Shown here: in pieces, positions 51,002 to 61,829 of the stretch
Position numbering within the stretch: the first letter of the stretch is position 1
Layout of the letters: each line of letters starts with the position of its first letter
Origin: Nitritalea halalkaliphila LW7
GTDB taxonomy: Bacteria > Bacteroidota > Bacteroidia > Cytophagales > Cyclobacteriaceae
Length of the DNA stretch: 64,000 bases
Direction of reading: 5' to 3'
NCBI RefSeq assembly: GCF_000265075.1
Contig: NZ_AJYA01000024.1
Coordinates: 1-64,000, forward strand
Made by a program: the position numbers and the translations under genes
Notes under the pieces: generated by a model
Databases searched by the model: none
Told to the model about the DNA's origin: nothing
Seen by the model: only the letters and a program-made list of their open reading frames with translations

Positions 51002-52213
51002 TGTTGTATTCGCTTTTCGACTATTTAGATAAGGTATTGGACTTCCCGGGTGCGGGAGTGTTCCGCTATATCTCCTTCCGTGCGGGGATGGCGGCCTTAC
51101 TCTCTCTGGTCATTACCATCACTTTTGGGCACCATATCATCCACTGGATCCGCCGGCAGCAGATCGGGGAGACGAGTGCGGGATTTGGGCCTAACCGGCC
51201 AAAACGAAAAGAAAGGGACGCCTACCATGGGGGGCTTGATGATGATCGCGGCTATCCTGCTGCCTACCTTGCTGTTTGCGAACGTCAAGAATGTGTACAT
51301 CATCTTGCTCCTGATTACCACGGTATGGTTAGGGGCCATCGGCTTTATCGATGACTACATCAAGGTCTTCCGTAAAAATAAGGAAGGGCTGGCCGGACGC
51401 TTTAAGATCGTCGGGCAGGTGGGCATTGGCATCATCGTGGGCGCCACCCTTTACTTCCATGAAGGCGTCGTGGTGCGGCAGTTTTCCAACCCCGTCTCCG
51501 TGGAAGAAGGGGTCGTGGATGCCCCCGCTTACCGAGATGTGAAGGTGGCCAAAACGACTATTCCTTTCCTCAAAAATAATGAGTTGAACTACGAAGAGGT
51601 ATTGGGCTTCCTAGGAGATGCCATGACCCCTTTCCTGTATATTTTCTTGGTGATTTTTATCATCACAGCGGTCTCAAATGGCGCAAATATTACCGATGGG
51701 ATCGACGGGCTCGCCGCGGGCACCTCTGCCATCATCGGCTTGACCATCGCTATTTTCGCCTACCTGAGTGGAAATGTGATTTTCAGCCAGTACCTGAATA
51801 TCATGTACATACCGAATTCCGGAGAGCTGGTTATCTTCTGCGCGGCCTTCGTAGGGGCTTGCGTCGGCTTCCTCTGGTATAATGCCTATCCCGCGCAGGT
51901 GTTTATGGGTGACACCGGCAGTTTGATGCTGGGCGGAGTAATCGCGGTGCTGAGTTTGGCGCTGCGCAAAGAGCTCCTCCTGCCGGTGGTCTGCGGGATT
52001 TTCTTGGTGGAAAATCTCTCCGTCATCATTCAGGTAAGTTATTTTAAATACACGAAAAGGAAATACGGTGAGGGCAGAAGGGTCTTTCTTATGGCACCCC
52101 TGCACCATCACTATCAAAAGAAACAAATTCCCGAGGCGAAAATCGTCACGCGCTTTTGGATCGTCGGCATCTTGTTAGCGATCGTCACATTAGCCACGCT
52201 AAAATTACGCTAA
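51001..52213 (+). CDS. mraY: Phospho-MurNAc-pentapeptide transferase MraY (one frameshift)
   Basis: Inner-membrane enzyme that makes lipid I from UDP-MurNAc-pentapeptide and undecaprenyl phosphate. Landmarks: [35 protein letters not shown] (first Asp pair), [31 protein letters not shown] and [13 protein letters not shown]. About 403 residues with ten membrane segments. The frame changes at about 51172-51176; dropping one base gives [17 protein letters not shown], so an extra base is likely. This gene is essential, so the break should not be real. Confidence 0.96.
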
Positions 52214-52218
52214 GTAAA

Positions 52219-53580
52219 ATGGAAGCAGGAATCGGCATCATAGGAGGAGGAGAAAGCGGCGTGGGTGCGGCTTTACTGGCAGCACGCGCCGGACTTCAGG
52301 TATTTTTATCTGAAGGAGGGCTCCTTTTGCCTGTGCGCAAGCAGGCGCTCTTGGGTGCGGGCATTTCTTTCGAGGAGGGCGGCCACACGCAGGAGCGCTT
52401 GCTCTCGCTTCCCCTGTGGGTGAAGAGCCCGGGAATCCCCTTCACCCATCCCCTGATTCAGGCGGGGCTGGAGAAGGAAATCGAAATTATCGACGAGCTG
52501 GAGCTGGCCTATCGTTTTGCGACGCAGGAGCGCAGCCCGCATATCATCGCCATCACAGGCACAAATGGCAAAACCACCACTGCTCTGCTCACTTATCATC
52601 TCCTCGTGCAAGCGGGAGTGGAGGCGGGCCTCGCTGGAAATGTGGGGCAAAGCTGGGCGGCGCAACTGGCCGCAGGTGCATCTCCTGCGGTGTGGGTGCT
52701 GGAGGTGAGCAGTTTTCAGTGTGAGGGCTTGCGCCAATTTAAGGCGGACACCTCCGTGCTGACGTCCCTAAGTCCGGATCACCTCGACCGTTACGCCGGA
52801 GAGGGCAGTGCTTATGCGGCGGCTAAAGGTTGGCTCCTTGCCAATACCCTTCCCTCAGGCCGTGTACTGGTTACGGCCACAGACGCTTGGGCCTGTGAGA
52901 CGGCGGAGGCTTTTTCTTCCGCGCCCCTGCACTATGTGGGTCGCGAAGGGGAAATTTGGCGTGCTGCGGACACGGCTTATCTACGAGTGGCCGGTGGGCA
53001 GCGAGAGATTTCCATGGCGGGATTTCCGCTGGCAGGGCCGCATAATACCAGTAACGCCCTCCATGCCTTAGGGGCAGCACTGGCAGCAGGTGCCCCTGAG
53101 GAGCTTTTGGCCGAAGGCCTGAGGAGCTTTCAGAATGCGCCCCATCGCTTACAGCTGGCGGGGGAACTCGCCGGCGTACGTTTTCTGAATGACAGCAAAG
53201 CCACCAACGTGGAGGCGGCGCTTCAGGCGGTGAAAAGCTGCCCGGCGGGGATCGTTTGGATCGCTGGAGGGATAGATAAGGGAAACGATTATAGTGGTCT
53301 CGAACCGTATTTGCCGCAGATAAAGGCGCTGGTCATCCTTGGAGCGGACGCGGGTAAGTTGCAAGCGGCCTTTCAGGGTAAAATCCCGAAGCTACTGCAT
53401 ACGCGCCAGGTGGCAGAAGCGGTGGAGCTGGCCTTTCAGGAGGCGGCAGCAGGAGATACGGTGCTGCTGGCACCTGCCTGCGCGAGTTTTGATTTATTTC
53501 GCAATTATGAGGATCGTGGCGAGCAGTTCATGCACGCCGTCCACGCATTTATAGAAAGGAGGAAACATGCAGTCGGTTAA
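52219..53580 (+). CDS. murD: UDP-MurNAc-L-alanine:D-glutamate ligase MurD
   Basis: Adds D-glutamate to UDP-MurNAc-L-Ala. It has the N-terminal UDP-binding GIGIIGGGESGVGAALLA, the ATP loop AITGTNGKTTTALLTYHLL, VLEVSSFQCEGL, LTSLSPDHLDRY, and the C-terminal LNDSKATNVEAAL and LLAPACASFDLFRNYEDRG. About 453 residues. ATG 52219 is chosen as it begins at the Rossmann strand. The end overlaps ftsW by 14 bases. Frame intact. Confidence 0.96.
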   Translation: MEAGIGIIGGGESGVGAALLAARAGLQVFLSEGGLLLPVRKQALLGAGISFEEGGHTQERLLSLPLWVKSPGIPFTHPLIQAGLEKEIEIIDELELAYRFATQERSPHIIAITGTNGKTTTALLTYHLLVQAGVEAGLAGNVGQSWAAQLAAGASPAVWVLEVSSFQCEGLRQFKADTSVLTSLSPDHLDRYAGEGSAYAAAKGWLLANTLPSGRVLVTATDAWACETAEAFSSAPLHYVGREGEIWRAADTAYLRVAGGQREISMAGFPLAGPHNTSNALHALGAALAAGAPEELLAEGLRSFQNAPHRLQLAGELAGVRFLNDSKATNVEAALQAVKSCPAGIVWIAGGIDKGNDYSGLEPYLPQIKALVILGADAGKLQAAFQGKIPKLLHTRQVAEAVELAFQEAAAGDTVLLAPACASFDLFRNYEDRGEQFMHAVHAFIERRKHAVG

Positions 53581-54747
53581 GCAATTTTTAGATCGGCACC
53601 TGAAGGGGGACCCTTACATTTGGACAGTGGTGCTGCTGATGGCGGCATTCAGCCTGATCGTGGTCTATTCGGCTACGGGTACGCTGGCGCAAAAAACCAG
53701 TGGGGGTAACACGGAGCGGTTCCTGCTCAGCCATGGCCAAAATGTGGTCTTGGGTCTGATCGCGATGTTTTTCGTGCACCGCATGCCCTACCAGCTGCTA
53801 AAGACGCTTTCGGCCCCGCTTTATGTGCTGAGCATCCTCCTGTTGCTTTATGTGACGCTAAAGGGCAGCACGGTAAATGAGGCCAGCCGCTGGGTGACTC
53901 TTCCTGGTCTGGGCCAGTCTTTTCAGCCTTCGGATCTGGCTAAGCTGGCGGTGATCCTGCTGCTGGCTAAGCGGCTGGCGCTGAATCAGCTGAAGGTAAA
54001 GGAATCCGGCGCTCTATCCATGGCGCTGGTGATAAAAGCAGGAATCGTGGTAGGTTTAATCGCCTTTGCGAATATTTCTACTGGCTTGATATTAATGTCT
54101 TCCGCACTGCTGCTGATGATTATCGGCAGGGTACCTGTGATGCGTTTAGCGGGCTACACCTTTTTCTTCGTGGCCTGTATCGGGATCGCTTACCTCTTCG
54201 GACAGCGTGGGGAGACGGCCCTCAACCGCCTTTCGAATGCCTATGGCACGGAGGAGGTGAGCTTTCAGCGGCATCACTCGAATGTGGCGATTGCCTCGGG
54301 AGGAGTGTTCGGTAAAGGACCGGGTAATTCGGAGCAGCGCAATATCCTGCCGCATCCCTACTCGGACTTTATATACTCTTTGATCATCGAGGAGTATGGT
54401 GTCATCGGTGGAATCGCCGTTTTGGCGGGCTATCTTATCTTGCTCTACCGCTCCACCCGTGTGGTAGCGGCGTCGACCAAGCCTTTGGGGGACTGGTGGC
54501 GGCGGGGCTGAGCTTTTCTCTGATCATTCAGGCGATGGTGAATATGCTCGTGGCGGTAGGGCTCGTACCGATTACCGGTCAGCCGCTCCCGCTGTTAAGC
54601 ATGGGGGGAACCTCCTACATTTTCACCTGTATTTCGATCGGCGTGATCTTAAGTGTGAGCCGTCAGGACCACATGGAATCTGAGAAGCAGAAAAGCGCTG
54701 CGGAGCCGGCAGCTTTTGGAAATCGTAAACGAACAGCCCTAGCCTGA
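53567..54747 (+). CDS. ftsW: Septal peptidoglycan glycosyltransferase FtsW (one frameshift)
   Basis: SEDS-family membrane polymerase that works with FtsI at the septum. Landmarks: [81 protein letters not shown] and a late [18 protein letters not shown]. Ten or so membrane helices. The frame changes in a run of five G at 54487-54491; six G restores [16 protein letters not shown]. Start ATG 53567 has a strong AAAGGAGG site. The stop overlaps the murG start (TGATG). Confidence 0.95.
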
Positions 54748-55861
54748 TGGAGCAGAGAAAAGGACCCTATCGACTGATTATTAGCGGAGGTGGCACGGGT
54801 GGGCATATCTATCCGGCACTGGCTGTGGCCAAAGCCTGGGTGGCGCGCTATCCGGACAGCCGTGTGCTTTTCGTAGGCGCGGAGGGCAAAATGGAGATGG
54901 AGCAGGTTCCAAAGCGGGTTTTGAAATCGTAGGGCTGCCGGTGATGGGTATCCCGCGTGCCTTGACGTGGAAGCATCTCCTGCTTCCGGGGAAACTTTGG
55001 AAGAGTCTGAGCCGTGCCCGCACGCTGATTCGCCAGGAGCGCCCCGACGCGGTGTTGGGATTTGGCGGCTATGCCAGCGGCCCAGTGTTATTTGCTGCGC
55101 AAAATAAGGGGATTCCCACACTGGTGCAGGAGCAAAACGCCTATGCTGGGCTGACGAATAAATTGCTGGCCAAGCGTGCCCGCAGAATTTGTGTGGCCTA
55201 CTCGGGGATGGAGCGCTTTTTCCCACAGGAGAAGCTGCTGGTTACAGGGAATCCTGTACGCCGTGAAATCGTGGAGGGCAGTTACGATCAGGCAGCGGCT
55301 CGGCAGCTGATGGGGCTTTCTGAGCGTCCGACCTTGCTGGTTTTAGGCGGGAGTTTAGGAGCTAAGGCGCTGAATGAAGCGGTGCTGGCGCACTTGCCAC
55401 GTTTGGAGGCGGCCGGTATTCAGGTAATCTGGCAGTGTGGCGCCCTGTATGAGGAGCGTTTACGTGCTGCTTTAGCGCAGGAGGCCTTCGCGCATGTGCA
55501 GCTGCGGCCGTTTATCGCAGATATGGCGCAAGCGTACGCCGCGGCGGATGTGATCGTGAGTCGAGCAGGAGCCCTTTCGGTATCTGAGCTATGTGTGGTA
55601 GGCAAAGCGGTGGTGTTCGTGCCTTCGCCTAATGTGGCAGAGGACCATCAGACGAAAAATGCGGCAGCGCTTTTAAAGGCCCATGCAGCCCGTGCTTTAG
55701 CGGATGCGGAACTGATGGAGCGTTTTGGAGATACGGTACTGGATCTCTTCCAGGATGAAGCTGCACGGCAGCAGTTAGGAGAAGCGATTCGTGGCCTTGC
55801 TTTGCCGAAGGCCACAGAGACGATAGTAAATGAAATAGAGCAACTGATAGATGCAGACTGA
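54747..55861 (+). CDS. murG: Undecaprenyldiphospho-MurNAc-pentapeptide GlcNAc transferase MurG (one frameshift)
   Basis: Adds GlcNAc to lipid I, giving lipid II, at the inner face of the membrane. It has the glycine-rich loop [70 protein letters not shown] and [24 protein letters not shown] with the UDP-GlcNAc site. About 371 residues. The frame changes near 54914; one extra G gives [20 protein letters not shown]. It overlaps murC by 11 bases. Confidence 0.96.
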
Positions 55862-57266
55862 TCAGCTACGGTATGTGTATTTCCTCGGCATCGGGGGTAT
55901 CGGGATGAGTGCTTTGGCGCGCTGGTTCCATCAGAAGGGGCTACCTGTCAGTGGCTACGACCGCACGCCTTCCCTGCTCACGGAACAGCTGCAGCAGGAG
56001 GGGATTCCCGTGTACTTCGAAGATAGTGTGCAGATCCTTTCTGAGGCGCTGCGTGCCCTGCCTGTGGAGCAGGTGCTAGTGGTTTGGACGCCGGCAGTGC
56101 CTGCGAGCTCCCAGCTGCTGACGCATTTCCGAGATGCGGGCTATCGTCTGCTCAAGCGAGCGGAGGTGCTCGGGCTACTGAGTGCAGAGCGTAGCTGCTT
56201 AGCGGTGGCGGGGACACATGGGAAGACCACCACATCGGTGCTTTTAGCGCATCTGCTCCATAGTCAGGGGCTTCCGGTGTCTGCCTTTTTAGGGGGCATC
56301 GCGAAAAATGTAGCGAGCAATTTGATTCAGCCCCAGCGTGGGGAAGAGACGAAGGCCACGATGGTGGTGGAGGCCGATGAGTTTGACCGCTCGTTTTTAC
56401 ACCTGCATCCCACTGCGGCGGTGATTACCTCTGCGGATGCGGATCATTTAGATATTTATAAGGATGCGGAGCAGCTGCTGGAGGCCTTTCGGCTTTTCGC
56501 TGGGCGTATCCGCAAGAAAGGCATGCTCCTCCTGCAGCATACGGCTGCAGAGAAGTTAGGGACACTCCCTTTAGCGAAAAAAGTTCGTGTGCTCACCTAC
56601 GGTTTAAAAGGGGGTGAAGTCCGTGCGGAAGCGATTCGGGCGCATGCCGATCGGTTTATTTTCGATTATCATGCACCGGATAAGGTGATTCATGACCTGA
56701 CCTTGCCCATGCCCGGCTATCATAATGTGGAAAATGCATTGCCCGCCATCACCTTAGCGCTTGCAGCAGGACTGAGTGTGGTGCAGGTCCGTGCGGCTTT
56801 GCAGGTATTCGCTGGGGTAAAGCGGCGCTTCGAGCGCTGTGTGCAGACGGAAGCGCATGTGTACATCGACGATTATGCACATCATCCAGAAGAAATTCGA
56901 GCGACACTCAGTTCGGTGCTGGCGATGTATCCCGGAAAAACACTGACGGTAGTCTTCCAGCCGCATCTGTACTCGCGCACGCGGGATTTTGCAGCCGGAT
57001 TTTCGGAAAGCCTGTCACTGGCTGACCGCGTGTGGCTATTGGATATTTATCCCGCCCGTGAGGAGCCGATTCCTGGGGTTTCGGCGGAGATGCTAATAGG
57101 CGGGATACAGGCAGCGGAGAAGCGCCTGGTGGCGAAAGAGGAGCTTTTAGGGCTTATCCGAGGGGAACAGCCCGAGCTCTTGGTTACCTTAGGAGCGGGC
57201 GACATCGATCGCCTCGTGGCACCGATTACGGCGCTACTGACAGCGAAAGGAGGTTTAGATGCTTAA
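55851..57266 (+). CDS. murC: UDP-MurNAc:L-alanine ligase MurC
   Basis: Adds the first residue, L-alanine, of the stem peptide. It has the N-terminal FLGIGGIGMSALARWF, the ATP loop VAGTHGKTTTSVLLAHLL, VVEADEFDRSFLHLHP, and the C-terminal GVKRRFE and DDYAHHPEEIRATL motifs, with FQPHLYSRTRDF. 471 residues, normal length, intact frame. Overlaps both neighbours (murG by 11 bases, ftsQ by eight), typical of this tightly packed cluster. Confidence 0.96.
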   Translation: MQTDQLRYVYFLGIGGIGMSALARWFHQKGLPVSGYDRTPSLLTEQLQQEGIPVYFEDSVQILSEALRALPVEQVLVVWTPAVPASSQLLTHFRDAGYRLLKRAEVLGLLSAERSCLAVAGTHGKTTTSVLLAHLLHSQGLPVSAFLGGIAKNVASNLIQPQRGEETKATMVVEADEFDRSFLHLHPTAAVITSADADHLDIYKDAEQLLEAFRLFAGRIRKKGMLLLQHTAAEKLGTLPLAKKVRVLTYGLKGGEVRAEAIRAHADRFIFDYHAPDKVIHDLTLPMPGYHNVENALPAITLALAAGLSVVQVRAALQVFAGVKRRFERCVQTEAHVYIDDYAHHPEEIRATLSSVLAMYPGKTLTVVFQPHLYSRTRDFAAGFSESLSLADRVWLLDIYPAREEPIPGVSAEMLIGGIQAAEKRLVAKEELLGLIRGEQPELLVTLGAGDIDRLVAPITALLTAKGGLDA

Positions 57267-58002
57267 GGTTATCGTACCCGTTTTGGCTAGCCTGTTTATG
57301 CTGGGCTCTCTGGCCTTTTCTTTTATCCGCTCCCAGGAGCAGGTGCTAAGCAATGTGGTGGCAGAGGTAGAGGCCTTACCTGAAATTTATTTCTTAGATG
57401 CGGCTGAGGTGCTCGCGACATGTGCAGTCTGTGATGCCGCTGGTCTCTGGGGAGACCAAGGTCAAGGAAATCGACCTGCATCTCTTGGAGCAGCGTCTGC
57501 TGGCACATGACCATGTGAAGGCCGCCCGTGTGGCGCTTAATCCCGCCGGTGAGCTGCGCGTATGGGTGCGGCAGCATCAGCCCGTAGCCCGCGTGGTACG
57601 GAGCCGAGCGGCAGACGCTTATCTGACGGATGAGGGGCTGCTGATTCCCGTTTCCCCCCGATTTTCTGCACGGGTGATGACCTTATCTGGCCCAGGTGCA
57701 GAGGCGCTGGTCCTGCATGAAGTGCCCGAAAAGCAGCTACAGGAATTGACACAGTTTTTAAAGTATGTATATGGGGATAGTTTTTGGTTTTCTCAGCTGA
57801 TTCATGCCCATGTGGATGAACAGCTGGAATTAGCGCTTTATCAGCAGGTAGGCAAGCAGGTAATCGCTTTCGGTACAGCGGAGCACTTCGTGCAAAAGCT
57901 GGAAAAGGTCATTGTTTTTTATGAGGAGATCGCGCCAAGAAGGGATGGAACGCTTACGAGCGTGTAAATGTAAAGTTTAGTAATCAAATTATATGTGAAT
58001 AG
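57259..58002 (+). CDS. ftsQ: Cell division protein FtsQ (two frameshifts)
   Basis: Bitopic division protein that links FtsB/L to early divisome parts. One N-terminal membrane helix (VIVPVLASLFMLGSLAF) is followed by a POTRA-like and beta domain (KVKEIDLHLLEQRLLAHDHV, VWVRQHQPVARVV, YLTDEGLLIPVS). The frame changes near 57417 (EVLA continues as HVQSVMPLVSG). A second change near 57938, one lost A, replaces an early stop by KGWNAYERVNVKFSNQIICE, which is the conserved FtsQ ending in this phylum. So the real end is the stop at 58000-58002, not 57967. ftsA begins ten bases later. Confidence 0.88.
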
Positions 58003-58011
58003 GGAAACGCT

Positions 58012-59345
58012 ATGGAAAATGAGAAGCTTATAGTAGGTCTAGACATCGGGACGACGAAGATTTGTGCTGTGGTGGGGCGCAAAAATGAGTACGGCAAATT
58101 AGAAGTTTTAGGAGTAGGTAAAGCGGTCTCTGATGGGGTAAAGCGCGGCATGGTGGCGAATATCGACAAAACGGTGACAGCGATCGAGAAGGCTGTGCGC
58201 GATGCCAGTGACATGGCGCAGGCGGATATCGGCGAGGTATTAGTGGGGATCGCGGGTCAGCATATTCGTTCTTCGGTGCATCACGGCTCTATGGTGCGCA
58301 GCCAGGGGCAGGAAGAAATCAGCGTAGAAGATATTCGAAAAATGTCGAATGACATGCATAATATCGTGGTTCCAGCAGGAAACCGTATTATTCATGTCAT
58401 GCCACAAGATTACACCGTGGACTATGAAGATGGTATTAAGGATCCTGTCGGCATGTCAGGAAATCGTCTGGAGGCAGATTTTCATATTATTACAGCACAA
58501 ATAGGGCGATTCAGAACATCAACCGATGCGTTTCTCGTGCCAATCTGGAGGCGTCCGAGCTGATTTTAGAGCCTATCGCTAGTTCTTTAGCGGTGCTAAG
58601 TGACGTCGATAAGGAAGCGGGTGTGTGCTTAGTAGATATCGGTGGGGGAACTACGGATATCGCCGTTTTTTACGATAATATTATTCGCCATACGGCGGTC
58701 ATTCCGCTAGGAGGAGAGATCGTCACCTCGGATATTCGCATGGGCTGTAATGTGCTGGCGCATCAGGCGGAGCTGCTCAAGACCCGTTTCGGCAAGGCTA
58801 TCGCAGAGGAGGCCAGCGAAAATGAAATCGTATCCATTCCAGGGATTCGCAATAGGCCGGCGAAGGAAATTTCCATGAAAAACTTAGCGGCTATTATTCA
58901 GGCGCGGATGGAAGAAATTATAGAGTTTGTTTATAGTGAGCTGATGCAGAGTGGCTACCACAAGCAGCTAGCAGGGGGTATCGTACTCACGGGTGGAGGG
59001 GCTCTAATGCCCCACTTGACGCAGTTATTTGAGTACTGTACGGGAATCGATACACGTATCGGCTACCCGAATGAGCACTTAGGGAAGTGTCCTGATGAAG
59101 AGCTTAAGAGCCCGATGTATGCTACCAGTATCGGCTTGGTGCTGGCTGGGTTTATGTCGATCGATAACAGAGAAGAAAGGTACCGGACGGAGTACGCGCA
59201 GGGCGTGGTACAAAATTCAGGTTTGCGCCACAGCGCGCCAGAGGAAGCTCCGAAGGAGGGTAAGACCCGTACATTCGGATTTCTGCAGACGATAAGTGAT
59301 ACATTAAAACGAACGATGAAGGATTCCGGGGACGATTCGTACTAG
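58012..59345 (+). CDS. ftsA: Cell division protein FtsA (one frameshift)
   Basis: Actin-like ATPase that tethers FtsZ to the membrane. It has phosphate 1 IVGLDIGTTKICAVVGR, the 1C domain (VSDGVKRGMVANIDKTVTAIEKAV), phosphate 2 CLVDIGGGTTDIAVFYD, and the adenosine motif GGIVLTGGGALMPHL. The end has GFLQTISDTLKRTMKD, an amphipathic helix that should bind the membrane. The frame changes at GGG 58504-58506; one extra G gives AQIGAIQNINRCVSRANLEASELI. About 445 residues. ftsZ follows after 54 bases. Confidence 0.95.
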
Positions 59346-59399
59346 ACCTTTTTATGTAAATTTTTTATAACAACCAGCAGCAATTTAAAGAATAAAGAT

Positions 59400-61343
59400 A
59401 TGTCAGATAACGCGAGAGAATATATGTTTGATCTCCCAAAGAACCATAAATCCATTATCAAGGTGGTCGGCGTGGGAGGTGGTGGCTCGAATGCGGTCAA
59501 CCACATGTACAATCAGGGTATTAAGGATGTGGAGTTCGTGGTGATGAACACGGATGCACAGGCCCTGCAGAGCAGTCCAGTGCCGAATAAGCTTCAGATC
59601 GGTACGCACCTGACGGAGGGATTAGGGGCAGGCGCCAATCCCGAGCGTGGCAAAGAGGCGGCTGTAGAGAGTAAGGAAGAGATTCGGGATATTTTCGGGA
59701 CGAATACCAAAATGGTGTTTATCACCGCCGGCATGGGGGGTGGTACGGGTACAGGTGCAGCGCCTGTAATCGCTAAAATTGCCCGTGATATGGATATTTT
59801 AACAGTGGGGATCGTAACTGCGCCATTTGCTTTTGAGGGGAGGAAAAAGATTTTGGCTGCACAGGCCGGAATAGAAGAGCTAAAAAGTAGCTGCGATACG
59901 GTGCTCGTCATCTTAAATGATAAGTTGCGCGATGTGTATGGCAACTTAGCCATCCGCTCGGCTTTCGCGAAGGCAGATAATGTTTTGACGACGGCAGCCA
60001 AGTCTATCGCTGAAATCATTACGGTGCATCAGGATATCAATGTGGATTTCGAAGATGTGAAGACGGTGATGAAAAATGCTGGTGCGGCGGTGATGGGTTC
60101 TGCTCTGGAAGAAGGGGAGAACCGGGCACTGCATGCCGCTGAGCGTGCGATCGCTTCTCCGTTATTGAATAATGTAGACATTAAGGGAGCTAAAAAGATC
60201 TTGCTATCCGTAACGTCTGGTGAGGAGGATGAGCTCTCGATGGATGAGTTAACGGAGATCACGGATTATATTAATGCCTGTGCGGGCAGTGACCTGGAGC
60301 TTATCTTCGGTCAGGGCATCGACCCAAGCCTTGGCAAGGCGGTACGTGTGACGGTGATTGCGACGGGCTTTATGACGGAAACGCTCCCGCTCGTGAATGC
60401 GCCAGGTGAAAATAAGGCTGCGGCGTCTGGGGCTGTAGAGACGAGTGCGAAGCAGGATCATGCTGAGCAGAAAGCGGAGAAGCCTGAGGCTCCGATAGCA
60501 CCTGCGTCTCCAGCGGCGCCTCAAGCGTCTGCAGCACCGCAGTCCGCAGCAGCGCCATCTGCTCCAGAAGCACCTCAGTCTTCTGTTACCCCATCGACTC
60601 CAGAAGCACCTCAGACCTCTGGAGTACCTGAGGCGACCCTTCGTCCTGAAGCTCAGCCAGAGCGCTCTGCTCTAGAAGGAACTACCCGTCCTGCCAACTC
60701 GGCGGCTAACAGCGCGCAAGGGGCCACAGATCAGCCTGCCCGCATCGTGGATTTAGAGTCTGGTAAGCGTGTGGAAGAAGATAGTTTTTCTACTGGAAAG
60801 ACATTTACCTTTAGCATTGGGCATCAGCAGGCTCCCTTAAAACGGGAAGAAGAAAAATCACAAGAAGAGCCACGTATTCGGCAGCAGCCTTTTCGCCCGA
60901 TCGGCGGGGGGAACTTGATTCAGAAATCTCCCCAGTCGGCACAGCGCCCTTCTGTAGAGGAAGAGGCGCAGCCCGCTAAGCAGGAGCCTTCTGCCAACTC
61001 GTACAGCGATGTAGATGGTTTCCGCATCATCCATAAAAAACAGTCGAATGCAGCGCAGGATACGAACTCCTACCGTTCTAACCATGAGCGGCAGTATGAG
61101 CAGACCTCATCTATCGTGGGCAAGCGCCTCGGGGAGCGTGGAGACAAGCTGAAAGCGCTTCGTGATCGCTGGACGGATCCCGAAAGCTTAAAAGAACTGG
61201 AGAAGCCAGCTTACCTCCGAAATGAGGTGAAGTTACATCCTGTTCCTTCAAGTTCAGAGGTGCGCACGTCCCAGTTGAGTCTAAACGACACGGAGGGGCT
61301 TGTGCGTGGAGGAAACCGTTTTTTAGATAAGAACGTGGACTAA
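59400..61343 (+). CDS. ftsZ: Cell division protein FtsZ with long variable linker
   Basis: Tubulin-like GTPase that forms the division ring. The GTPase core, about residues 15-335, has VVGVGGGGSNAVNHM, GGGTGTGAAPVIAKIA and NVDFEDVKTVMKNAGAAVMG. Residues about 340-560 are a long Ala/Pro/Ser/Glu-rich linker with repeated PEAPQ units. The C-terminus has PAYLRNEVKL and ends GNRFLDKNVD, the phylum-typical tail for FtsA binding. At 647 residues it is much longer than a standard 380-400-residue FtsZ. Frame intact. It closes the dcw cluster; a terminator lies 136 bases later. Confidence 0.97.
   Translation: MSDNAREYMFDLPKNHKSIIKVVGVGGGGSNAVNHMYNQGIKDVEFVVMNTDAQALQSSPVPNKLQIGTHLTEGLGAGANPERGKEAAVESKEEIRDIFGTNTKMVFITAGMGGGTGTGAAPVIAKIARDMDILTVGIVTAPFAFEGRKKILAAQAGIEELKSSCDTVLVILNDKLRDVYGNLAIRSAFAKADNVLTTAAKSIAEIITVHQDINVDFEDVKTVMKNAGAAVMGSALEEGENRALHAAERAIASPLLNNVDIKGAKKILLSVTSGEEDELSMDELTEITDYINACAGSDLELIFGQGIDPSLGKAVRVTVIATGFMTETLPLVNAPGENKAAASGAVETSAKQDHAEQKAEKPEAPIAPASPAAPQASAAPQSAAAPSAPEAPQSSVTPSTPEAPQTSGVPEATLRPEAQPERSALEGTTRPANSAANSAQGATDQPARIVDLESGKRVEEDSFSTGKTFTFSIGHQQAPLKREEEKSQEEPRIRQQPFRPIGGGNLIQKSPQSAQRPSVEEEAQPAKQEPSANSYSDVDGFRIIHKKQSNAAQDTNSYRSNHERQYEQTSSIVGKRLGERGDKLKALRDRWTDPESLKELEKPAYLRNEVKLHPVPSSSEVRTSQLSLNDTEGLVRGGNRFLDKNVD
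60562..60614 (+). repeat. Short tandem-like repeat within the ftsZ linker
   Basis: A 17-base word CTCCAGAAGCACCTCAG occurs at 60562-60578 and again at 60598-60614, 36 bases apart. It encodes repeated APEAPQ/TPEAPQ units in the disordered linker and indicates growth of the linker by repeat duplication. Confidence 0.8.
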
Positions 61344-61439
61344 TCGCGCCGCATCGTGTGCGGTCCTCCTACAGAGATCCGCAGCTTGCTGACCGCCTGT
61401 GTTCTTTAAGCAGGGCATGGTGTCTGCTGCTTGATTAGT

Positions 61440-61829
61440 TGAAAATCAACAATTAGGTAGTAAAAAATGAAATACCTAAACCCCGGATTTGGCTGTTATC
61501 AGCTTTTTTCGGGGTTTTCTTTTTAATATATTAATGGTGTAGGATACAATTCGCGACTGGCTAGCTGTCCTGCAGATTATCCTGACAGCTGGAAATAAAG
61601 AGGAAAACGAGCAGGTGAGAAGAGTGCTTTTTGAAAAGTATACGTCATCCAGATCCGAACTTTCCCCTCCAAGCAGAAATACATCGATGAATTTGCCGCT
61701 TAACTGTCACAAACGTCTAACCCGTTAAAAGGCGGGATAAGTTTTTTTGTATGGGAATGCCTTGAGGTATGTCGCTGATTATGGGGTAGTTAGCTTAGCG
61801 GTATATTTTTGTCTCCTGAAAATCAACAA
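61440..61829. repeat. Pair of 13-base direct repeats flanking the spacer
   Basis: TGAAAATCAACAA occurs at 61440-61452 and 61817-61829, 377 bases apart, each followed by a T-rich/A-rich tract. The second copy continues as CTTATAAAAAG. It resembles cores where tyrosine recombinases integrate next to tRNA genes, but no integrase is seen. Chance recurrence is possible. Confidence 0.4.
61479..61524 (+). terminator. Terminator of the dcw cluster
   Basis: AACCCCG at 61479-61485 pairs with CGGGGTT at 61510-61516, with a second small stem (GCTG-TTAT-CAGC) inside the loop, followed by a T-rich tract. Confidence 0.8.
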
